This document shows positions 33,081-38,865 of a stretch of DNA of 38,865 bases, piece after piece. Under the pieces are notes generated by a model. The model did not search any database, was not told the DNA's origin, and saw only the letters and a program-made list of their open reading frames with translations. The translations under genes and the position numbers were made by a program. Within the stretch, counting starts at the first letter, position 1. Every line of letters begins with the position of its first letter. Origin of the DNA: Candidatus Hydrogenedens sp. (GTDB taxonomy: Bacteria; Hydrogenedentota; Hydrogenedentia; Hydrogenedentales; CAITNO01). Location: contig JAAYJV010000047.1 in assembly GCA_012522755.1 (NCBI GenBank), positions 1 through 38,865 of the forward strand. The letters are read 5' to 3'.

Positions 33081-33206
33081 GATAGGTGATAGGTGATAGG
33101 TGATAGGCGATAGGTGATAGGTGATAGGTGATAGGTGATAGGTGATAGGGGATAGGTGATAGGGGATAGGGGATAGGGGATAGGGGATAGGGGATAGGGG
33201 ATAGGG
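33081..33206. repeat. Perfect-period heptanucleotide tandem array, 18 copies
   Basis: Eighteen uninterrupted 7-base units of the form GATAGGN. The first 11 are mostly GATAGGT with one GATAGGC and one GATAGGG. Units 12-18 are all GATAGGG. The period never slips over 126 bp. Minus-strand frames through it read as repeated L-S-P-I-x-Y but have no gene-like start or context. The unit resembles the short tandemly repeated heptamers described in cyanobacteria (for example CCCCTAT on the opposite strand). It lies directly upstream of the PASTA gene promoter. Confidence 0.92.
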
Positions 33207-33373
33207 GAAGACGCACGGCATATAAGAGACTTGAAGGAATTAGGGGTTTCCGGGGAATCGGTCGGATCGGTCGGATCAGTCGGATGTGGGAGGGGTCCGG
33301 GTTGGGGTCGGGGATATAAGAGACTTGAAGGGATCAGTTGTCTGTGGGGACTCGGTCTGATCGGAGGGATCAA
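33207..33373. repeat. Intergenic direct repeats between the heptamer array and phoU
   Basis: An 18-base sequence, ATATAAGAGACTTGAAGG, occurs at 33220-33237 and again exactly at 33314-33331. Between them is a 9-base periodic run, CGGATCGGT / CGGATCAGT / CGGATGTGG, and other G-rich low-complexity sequence. No gene and no terminator for the phosphate operon are visible here. Confidence 0.7.
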
Positions 33374-34069
33374 TTATGAGGTTTCATTTCCAAAGATATC
33401 CTGTTTCACGGCATCTTTGGAGCGATGTCTGATGATGCGGCCTTCCACGAGATAGATGACGATCTCGGCAATGTTGGAGGCATGGTCAGCGATCCGTTCA
33501 ATGTGGCGTGAGATGGACAGGAGATGGATATAACCGCCAGACTGATGGGGTGCACTCTGGACGCCTCGGCGTACAAAACGGTGTACATCGCCATAAATAG
33601 CGTCCACTTTGTCATCTTCGGCAATGACTTCAAAGGCTGTCAGCGCATTGAAATTGACAAAAGCGTCCAGGCTGTTATGGAGCATGTCTTTTGCCGTCTT
33701 TGCCATGGATTCAAAGTCATAGGATACGTCCGTGTGTCCTTCATTGACCCAATAGCAGATCTGTTCGGCGATACTGACGGCTGCATCGCCGATGCGTTCC
33801 AGTTCCGAATTTATTTTAAGTACGGCAATGATGAATCTGAGATCGTGTGCGACGGGCTGATGGAGGGCCAGGATCTTCTGGCATTCTTCTTCAATATCAA
33901 CTTCGAGCAGGTCAATTTCCTTGTCTTCTCCCACAACGACCTGTGCCGTTTCAGTGTCTCTGTTTTCCAGAGCGATGACAGCTTTTTCAACGGCTTTTTC
34001 AACCAGAGAACCCAGAGCGAGAATGCGAACTTTTAATTTTTCAATTTCATTTTGGAAGTGCCTGGTCAT
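33374..34069 (-). CDS. phoU: Phosphate transport system regulatory protein PhoU
   Basis: 231 residues, the standard two-repeat, all-helical PhoU. The first half has KVEKAVIALENRDTETAQVVVGEDKEIDLLEVDIEEECQKILALHQPVAHDLRFI with the metal-binding E/DxxxD pattern, then LERIGDAAVSIAEQ. The second half repeats this as AEDDKVDAIYGDVHRFV and HIERIADHASNIAE. PhoU links the Pst transporter to the PhoR kinase and represses phosphate starvation responses when phosphate is plentiful. It is the last gene of the pst operon, 30 bp after the second pstB. No phoR/phoB pair is in the window. Confidence 0.95.
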   Translation of the reverse strand: MTRHFQNEIEKLKVRILALGSLVEKAVEKAVIALENRDTETAQVVVGEDKEIDLLEVDIEEECQKILALHQPVAHDLRFIIAVLKINSELERIGDAAVSIAEQICYWVNEGHTDVSYDFESMAKTAKDMLHNSLDAFVNFNALTAFEVIAEDDKVDAIYGDVHRFVRRGVQSAPHQSGGYIHLLSISRHIERIADHASNIAEIVIYLVEGRIIRHRSKDAVKQDIFGNETS

Positions 34070-34099
34070 GCTGTTGACTCCTGATGCTGTAGTTTTGGA

Positions 34100-34855
34100 T
34101 CATCCGTAACGTCCTGAGATGTATGATTCAGTCCGTGTGTCTCCGGGGTTTTTAAAGATGCGCGATGTCCGCCCGAATTCGATGAGTTCGCCCATAAGCA
34201 TAAAGGCGGAATAGGAGGAGACCCTGGAGGCCTGCTGCATATTATGGGTTACTATGATTATAGTATATTTTTGGGCAAGATCGCGCATAAGGTCTTCGAT
34301 GTGGTCCGTTGCGATGGGATCGAGAGCTGAACAGGGCTCGTCCATGAGAAGGATCTCGGGTTCAATGGCCAGTACCCGGGAGATGCACAAGCGTTGCTGC
34401 TGTTCGGCGGAGAGAGCCAGAGCAGGTCCGTTCAGGTTGTCCTTGACCTCATCCCACAGCAAGGTGCCTCTGAGACTTTTTTCAACAATGTCCGCAGGTT
34501 TCTGTCCTTCCGGTGTCCCATGAACCCTCAGTCCGTAGGTGATGTTTTCCGCAATGGACAGGGGAAAAGGGTTGGGCCGTTGAAAGACCATGCCCACCCG
34601 GCGTCTCAGTCGGATCAGGTTTGTACCGGGTTTGTGAATGTCCTCACCGTCCAGAAGTATCTGCCCTTCTATCTTAACTTCCGGTATGAGCTCATTCATT
34701 CTGTTGAAGCATCGCAGGAGTGTGGATTTTCCGCAACCGGAAGGGCCGATAATGGCCGTAATGCTTTGTGCCGGGATGCTGATACTGATATCCATCAGAG
34801 AATGAAAGTTGCCGTAAAAGAGATTCAGTTTTTTTGTTTCTATTTTCGGATTCAT
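34100..34855 (-). CDS. pstB: Phosphate ABC transporter ATPase PstB, degenerate-signature paralogue
   Basis: 251 residues of the PstB family ([36 protein letters not shown]). Walker A GPSGCGKS (37-44), Q-loop Gln Q92, Walker B D172-E173 and switch H204 are all intact. The ABC signature, normally LSGGQ, is LSAEQ (148-152). In ABC dimers the signature of one subunit completes the ATP site of the other, so this subunit would build a good site only with a partner that has LSGGQ. That partner is the adjacent paralogue, whose motif set is complementary. It starts 6 bp after that gene's stop and is followed by phoU. Confidence 0.94.
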   Translation of the reverse strand: MNPKIETKKLNLFYGNFHSLMDISISIPAQSITAIIGPSGCGKSTLLRCFNRMNELIPEVKIEGQILLDGEDIHKPGTNLIRLRRRVGMVFQRPNPFPLSIAENITYGLRVHGTPEGQKPADIVEKSLRGTLLWDEVKDNLNGPALALSAEQQQRLCISRVLAIEPEILLMDEPCSALDPIATDHIEDLMRDLAQKYTIIIVTHNMQQASRVSSYSAFMLMGELIEFGRTSRIFKNPGDTRTESYISGRYG

Positions 34856-34861
34856 AAGATT

Positions 34862-35632
34862 CTAGCCAAAGGCTCCGATCAGATAGTCGTTGGTTCTCTT
34901 GTCAACGGGGTTGGTGAAGATTCGTCCCGTATCGCCCATTTCAATGAGTTGTCCCATGAGAAAGAAGGCTGTGCGATCAGAAGCGCGGGCCGCCTGCTTG
35001 GTATTGTTCGTCACGAGTACAATGGCATGTCGGGATTTGAGTTCAAAGAGGGCATCTTCAATTTTCGCCGTGGAGATGGGATCGAGAGCGGAACAAGGCT
35101 CATCGAGGACAAGCACCTCCGGTTCCAGAGCCAGTACTCTGGCCACACAAAGACGCTGTTGCTGTCCTCCGGAGAGGTTGCGTGCCGCCATGTGGAGCCT
35201 GTCTTTGACTTCATCCCATAAGAAAGCGGCTTTAAGAGAGTTTTCAACCAGTTCATCGAGTCGGTTTTTATTCTTTATGCCAGCCAGTTTCGGGCCATAC
35301 ACCAGATTTTCATAAATGGACCAGGGCAGGGGTACGGGTACGGCGTAGACCATGCCCACTTTCCTGCGCAGCTGGGCCGTATCCGTGGCGGGATGAAAGA
35401 TATTGCGTCCATTGAGCAATATTTTCCCTGTGACCTTGAAGCCCTGGCTCAGGTCATTGAGTCTGTTGAGGCAACGGAGGAAGGTTGTTTTTCCGCTGTT
35501 GGCCGGGCCGATAATGGCCAGTCGTTCGTTTTTATGTACGGAGAGGGAAAGATTGTCCAGAATCACTTTTTCGAAATGAGTGACCGTGAGGTTTTGTATT
35601 TCGATGATGGGAGTGTTTTCTTCAGCAGCCAT
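34862..35632 (-). CDS. pstB: Phosphate ABC transporter ATPase PstB, Q-loop/H-loop-degenerate paralogue
   Basis: 256 residues from the ATG at 35632, which shares its A with the pstA stop (TGATG) and has GGAGG at 8-nt spacing; a longer frame to 35668 would overlap pstA. Family features are [20 protein letters not shown] and [10 protein letters not shown]. The signature LSGGQ (153-157) and Walker B D177-E178 are intact. Walker A is the unusual GPANSGKT (42-49). The Q-loop Gln is Ala (A97 in VGMVYAVPVPLP) and the switch His is Asn (N209 in VTNN). This subunit therefore should not hydrolyse ATP at its own site but can complete its partner's. It most likely pairs with the downstream PstB under the PstC-PstA membrane dimer. 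Confidence 0.94.
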   Translation of the reverse strand: MAAEENTPIIEIQNLTVTHFEKVILDNLSLSVHKNERLAIIGPANSGKTTFLRCLNRLNDLSQGFKVTGKILLNGRNIFHPATDTAQLRRKVGMVYAVPVPLPWSIYENLVYGPKLAGIKNKNRLDELVENSLKAAFLWDEVKDRLHMAARNLSGGQQQRLCVARVLALEPEVLVLDEPCSALDPISTAKIEDALFELKSRHAIVLVTNNTKQAARASDRTAFFLMGQLIEMGDTGRIFTNPVDKRTNDYLIGAFG

Positions 35633-36471
35633 CAACCCATCCTCCGTGTTACCTGGCGCATAAGCCAATAGGCAAAAAGATTCAGTGCGAGAATGAGAAG
35701 GATCAGTACGGAGGCTGTGGCATAGGCTTTATCCATGGACAAGCCTTCGCGCGAGAGAATGTAAAAGTGGAGGGCCAGGGTTCGTGTGGAATCAGAAAGT
35801 GAATGAGGCATCCGCAGGGCTGATCCGGCTGTAAGCATGACAGCGGCTGTTTCGCTGATGCTGCGACCCAGAGAAAGGACGACACCGGTGCAGATTCCGG
35901 GCAGTGCCAGAGGAAGGACCACCCGGGTGACCATCTGCCAGCGTGTGCTTCCCAATCCGTAGCTGGCTTCCCGATAGGCTGCAGGTACGGCGCGGATCGC
36001 TTCTTCGGCCGTGCGCACAATGGTGGGCAGGATCATGAGCGCCAGAGTGAGCGCACCTGAAACAACGCTCAGGCCCATGCCCAGTGCTATGGCGAAAAAC
36101 ACGAAGCCGAAGAGCCCGTAAATAATGGAAGGAATTCCGGCCAGACAGTCGGCACCGAAACGCACGATAAAAGTGAATTTTCCTTCCCGCGTGTACTCAG
36201 TGAGATAAATGGCCGTGGCGATACCGATGGGCGCGGCAATGAGCACGGCAAGACCTGCAACCATGAAGGTGCCCACAATCATGGGGAAAATTCCTCCGCG
36301 GCGGCCCATGCTTTCCGGAGCCTGTGTGAGAAATTCCCAACTGATTCCGGGCAGTCCCTGAATCAGGATATAGACGATAATGAAAAGGAGGATGGCCAGC
36401 GTCACGAGGGTGAAGGCCCACAGACAGGTAACGGCGATGGCCTGGGTAACAGCTGGCGGGATACGTTTCAT
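35632..36471 (-). CDS. pstA: Phosphate ABC transporter permease PstA
   Basis: 279 residues with about six transmembrane helices. A first helix (ALTVTLAILLFIIVYIL region) is followed by a periplasmic loop with FLTQAPESMGRRGGIFPMIVGTFMV. The coupling segment is EAIRAVPAAYREASYGLGSTRWQMVTRVVLPLALPGICTG, the EAA loop that contacts PstB. The later part, SALRMPHSLSDSTRTLALHFYILS, is typical of PstA. It pairs with PstC to form the phosphate channel in the inner membrane. Its start overlaps the pstC stop by 4 bp. Confidence 0.94.
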   Translation of the reverse strand: MKRIPPAVTQAIAVTCLWAFTLVTLAILLFIIVYILIQGLPGISWEFLTQAPESMGRRGGIFPMIVGTFMVAGLAVLIAAPIGIATAIYLTEYTREGKFTFIVRFGADCLAGIPSIIYGLFGFVFFAIALGMGLSVVSGALTLALMILPTIVRTAEEAIRAVPAAYREASYGLGSTRWQMVTRVVLPLALPGICTGVVLSLGRSISETAAVMLTAGSALRMPHSLSDSTRTLALHFYILSREGLSMDKAYATASVLILLILALNLFAYWLMRQVTRRMG

Positions 36472-37328
36472 TGGCCTCTCCCCTGGCGGATGGTGCGCCG
36501 TGCGAAAGAGAGGGCGATGGTATTGAATATCATGATTACGGCGAAGAGGGTTACGCCCGTGGCGAAGAGCGCTTCACGGTGTTCTCCGGAAGCATAGCCC
36601 ATTTCCAGAGCAATGTTGCTTGTGAGCGTCCGCACGGGATCCAGGACACTGCCCGGTACTTCCAGGGCATTTCCGGCCACCATGATGACCGCCATGGTCT
36701 CACCCAATGCACGCCCCATGCCGAGGATGATGGCCGCCACAATCCCGGATCTGGCCGCTTTGAGCATGAGCATATGTGTTGTCTGCCAGCGCGTGGCGCC
36801 CAGAGCGACGGAGCCTTCCCAGTAACTGCGGGGCACGGCTTTGAGGGCATCTATGGAAATACTGGTTACTGTGGGCAATACCATGATTCCCAGGACAATG
36901 GAAGCGGCCAGCACGGACAGCCCCGGCCCGCCCAGATAATTTCGGATGATCGGCACCAGGGTCACCACTCCCATGAAGCCGTATACAACGGAAGGGATCC
37001 CGGCCAGCAGTTCAATGGTGGGTTTGATCAGAGAGGCCAGCTTGGGCGGACAGAACTGTGTGAGAACAATGGCCATTCCCAGCCCCAGGGTCCCTCCGAT
37101 GAGCATGGCACCCAGTGTAACCGCCAGAGAGCCTATGATCATGGACATGATCCCGAAATTCCCCTTGCCCGGTTCCCAGTCAGCGGAAAAAAAGAAATCC
37201 TTCAACCCTGTCCGAAAGATGAGGGGCAGCCCTTCTTTGAAAATAAAGACCGTGATGATCATCAGCCCCGCCAGAGCTGAGAGGGCTATTGCCTGAAGTA
37301 GAGCCGCAACCAGTTTGTCTTTTCTCAT
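36468..37328 (-). CDS. pstC: Phosphate ABC transporter permease PstC
   Basis: 286 residues with six predicted helices. The periplasmic loop FFFSADWEPGKGNFGIMSMIIGSLAVTLGAMLIGGTLG and the segment ELLAGIPSVVYGFMGVVTLVPIIR are PstC hallmarks. The ATPase-contacting EAA loop is DALKAVPRSYWEGSVALGATRWQTTHMLMLKAA. The C-terminal half has GRALGETMAVIMVAGNALEVPGS. It forms the channel with PstA. The start overlaps the pstS stop by 4 bp, and its own stop overlaps the pstA start by 4 bp. Confidence 0.95.
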   Translation of the reverse strand: MRKDKLVAALLQAIALSALAGLMIITVFIFKEGLPLIFRTGLKDFFFSADWEPGKGNFGIMSMIIGSLAVTLGAMLIGGTLGLGMAIVLTQFCPPKLASLIKPTIELLAGIPSVVYGFMGVVTLVPIIRNYLGGPGLSVLAASIVLGIMVLPTVTSISIDALKAVPRSYWEGSVALGATRWQTTHMLMLKAARSGIVAAIILGMGRALGETMAVIMVAGNALEVPGSVLDPVRTLTSNIALEMGYASGEHREALFATGVTLFAVIMIFNTIALSFARRTIRQGRGQ

Positions 37329-38146
37329 GGCTTGCGCACCAATCCTTCTTTTTCCAATACCTCCTGTCCTTCTGCAGACAGGCAGTATTCAAAAAAACGC
37401 TTTGTTGATGGTGCGGGTTCTCCTTGAGTGACAAAGAGAAAAGGCCTGGTAAGTGTATACAGTCCCTGTTGAATGTTTTCCAAAGTGGGCGCCTCACCAT
37501 CAACGAGAAGGGCTTTGAGTTCGTGGGATACCATGCTCAACGAGATATAACCGATGGCGGAACGGTCTCCTTTGACCAGTTCTCTCACGGCACCGTTGGA
37601 TTCCTGGGTGAGCGCCCGGCGCGAGATGGAAAGCTCTTCCATGACCAGTGCGCCGAAGTTATCCCGACTCCCGGAGCCTTCTTCTCTGGAGATGGGTCTT
37701 ATCGGTCTGTCCTCGCCCCCGAGGTCTTTCCAGTTGCCGATTGTTCCGCTGAAAATATCCCTGAGTTGACTTGATGTGACCTTGGAGACCGGATTTGCCG
37801 GATTTACGACAACGGCGAGCCCGTCCAAAGCGATGACCGTACTCTCGAAGGCCATGCTTTCCTCCTGTGTAAGCAAGCGTGAGCTCATCCCTATATCGGC
37901 AAGCCGGTTGACTACAGCCTGGAGTCCGGCCGTGGAGCCGCCCCCCTGCACTTCCACATTTTCTTCAGGATATTTCTTCAAATATTCCTCAGCCAGTAAT
38001 TCAACAAAGGGCTGTACGGAAGAAGAACCGACAATATTGACTGTATCAACATTCTTATTGGAGCAGGCGGCCAAGAGTAGAACCGTACCCAACAGGGCAG
38101 GTACAAAAAGGACCTGATGTATTTTGGAAGGTTGTTGATTTTGCAC
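37325..38146 (-). CDS. pstS: Phosphate-binding lipoprotein PstS
   Basis: 273 residues, starting at a GTG with GAGGA 7 nt upstream. A lipoprotein signal peptide ends in LAAC (C28), so the protein is lipid-anchored at the membrane. The phosphate-binding fold begins VNIVGSSSVQPFVELLAEEY. GGGSTAGLQAV and IGMSSRLL follow, then SGTIGNWKDLGGEDRPIRPISREEGSGSRDNF, which carries the conserved R-x-x-G-S-G-[ST]-R-like ligands, and GAVRELVKGDRSAIGYISL. It captures phosphate and delivers it to PstC-PstA. It is the first gene of pstS-C-A-B-B-phoU. No good Pho-box match was found upstream. Confidence 0.95.
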   Translation of the reverse strand: MQNQQPSKIHQVLFVPALLGTVLLLAACSNKNVDTVNIVGSSSVQPFVELLAEEYLKKYPEENVEVQGGGSTAGLQAVVNRLADIGMSSRLLTQEESMAFESTVIALDGLAVVVNPANPVSKVTSSQLRDIFSGTIGNWKDLGGEDRPIRPISREEGSGSRDNFGALVMEELSISRRALTQESNGAVRELVKGDRSAIGYISLSMVSHELKALLVDGEAPTLENIQQGLYTLTRPFLFVTQGEPAPSTKRFFEYCLSAEGQEVLEKEGLVRKP

Positions 38147-38460
38147 CTACACATCCTCAGCTTCAGCCCAAGCAGACTGTAGTATATACAAAAAGGGTGT
38201 GAAAAAGCGAAAGGAGCGGATGACGGCAGGGGTGGTTGGAGCAGGGCGATGGCTGGGAGGAAGAGTTTACAACCGCGAAAAACGCAAAACCACGCAAAAA
38301 AACCGGAAAGACGGTGTGGGCGGGGAGGTCGGGGATATATCGTGGGAGGTTGGAGTCCGGGCGTGCTTGTGTGTTGTATGTCTTTGGGTGATGGCATGGT
38401 GTCAAGCTGTGAGTATGTCTCAGGGTCTTTCATCGGACGGATCGGCCGAATCTGGGAGAG
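38147..38460. other. Intergenic region upstream of pstS
   Basis: No gene is supported here. A TATACT-like -10 sequence on the minus strand (38186-38181) could serve pstS, but a convincing -35 and a Pho box are missing. At about 38270-38305 there is an A-rich run of AACCGCG, AAAAACGC and AAAACCACGC units, similar in style to the low-complexity patches at 165-640. The rest is G-rich on the plus strand and leads into the 89-bp array. Confidence 0.5.
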
Positions 38461-38865
38461 CTACGACTAAACACTGGTAGGGGCGAAAAATCTTTCGCCC
38501 GGGTGGAACGGGGTGGAGCAAGTGGACGGAATGGACGTGTCGAGAAGGGCTACGACTCAACACTGGTAGGGGCGAAAAATCTTTCGCCCGGGTGGCACAG
38601 GGTGGGCCAAGTGGACGGGATGGACGTGTCGAGAAGGGCTACGACTCAACACTGGTAGGGGCGAAAAATCTTTCGCCCGGGTGGCACGGGGTGGAGCAAG
38701 TGGACGGAATGGACGTGTCGAGAAGGGTTACGACTCAACGCCGGTAGGGGCGAAAAATCTTTCGCCCGGGTGGCACGGGATGGGCCAAGTGGACGGAATG
38801 GACGTGTCGAGAAGGGCTACGACTCAACACTGGTAGGGGCGAAAAATCTTTCGCCCGGGTGGCAC
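38461..38865. repeat. 89-bp tandem repeat array with palindromic hairpin cores, open at window end
   Basis: Units begin at 38461, 38550, 38639, 38728 and 38817, an exact 89-bp period; the fifth is cut by the window edge after 49 bases. Each contains GGGCGAAA-AATC-TTTCGCCC, a perfect 8-bp stem with a 4-nt loop, at 38481, 38570, 38659, 38748 and 38837. Units differ by a few substitutions (for example GGTGGAACGG against GGTGGCACAG). There are no unique spacers, cas genes or open frames with codon structure, so this is not a CRISPR array. A degenerate copy of the core is at 367-393. Confidence 0.93.

Noticed and set aside
33053-33373. Minus-strand frames reading L-S-P-I-x-Y repeats
   Set aside because: They are translations of the heptamer array; a 7-base period read in threes gives a 21-base peptide period with no selection visible.
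36471-37280. Plus-strand open frame of 269 codons
   Set aside because: It mirrors pstC exactly. Its Gly/His/Asp-rich sequence has no fold signature, and pstC is certain.
38147-38215. Pho box and full promoter upstream of pstS
   Set aside because: A TATACT-like -10 is present, but no pair of CTGTCAT-type half sites and no convincing -35 were found, so no regulatory site is claimed.
38461-38865. Possible CRISPR array
   Set aside because: The 89-bp units are contiguous and near-identical throughout, with no unique spacers and no cas genes.

Overview
The window looks like a piece of a Gram-negative bacterial chromosome of roughly 50-55% GC. It most likely comes from a little-cultured lineage near the PVC/Hydrogenedentes/Lentisphaerae groups. 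The hints are Glu-Gly-Glu-rich linkers and a Cys/Gly + transmembrane C-terminal tail on a secreted protein, tandem pstB genes, a Gld-type ABC exporter module and text-like low-complexity repeats. This placement is an inference and is weak. The genes are tightly packed, mostly with 1-4 bp start/stop overlaps.

Layout. (1) 1-680: the end of a GxxExxY-family gene, then a non-coding stretch with TTCGTG/CTCTGTG repeats and one degenerate copy of the hairpin element found at the far end of the window. (2) 681-2654 (+): an ATP-grasp enzyme and an NAD(P)-dependent sugar epimerase/dehydratase-like SDR. (3) 2659-13817 (-): a surface-glycan cluster with two tandem radical SAM/SPASM enzymes, two large paralogous fusions of a cysteine-less radical-SAM-like barrel to a family-2 glycosyltransferase, a GT4 glycosyltransferase, a small GT-like protein and a Wzt/TagH-type ABC ATPase with a duplicated C-terminal domain. 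(4) 13886-16257 (+): an SGNH-like membrane protein and a secreted sialidase-like protein. (5) 16293-24369: housekeeping genes, namely tRNA-Leu(CAG), queF, a GT39-TPR fusion, larB-larC-coaD, tadA, a zinc-ribbon membrane protein and ftsY. (6) 24358-30346 (-): an ABC ATPase/permease/GldG/DUF4340 operon plus a small membrane protein. (7) 30539-32992 (-): a secreted five-PASTA-repeat protein, with a clear sigma70-type promoter and heptanucleotide repeat arrays at both ends. (8) 33374-38146 (-): pstS-pstC-pstA-pstB-pstB-phoU, the high-affinity phosphate uptake operon. (9) 38147-38865: non-coding sequence ending in an 89-bp tandem array that continues past the window.

Two points stand out most. The glycan cluster pairs two intact radical SAM enzymes with two pseudo-radical-SAM/GT2 fusions; I do not recognise this arrangement as a described pathway. 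The two PstB ATPases carry complementary motif losses: one has lost the Q-loop Gln and switch His but keeps LSGGQ, while the other keeps these but has LSAEQ. This predicts an obligate heterodimer with one catalytic and one degenerate ATP site.

All functional statements come from reading translated motifs by eye. No database search was possible.
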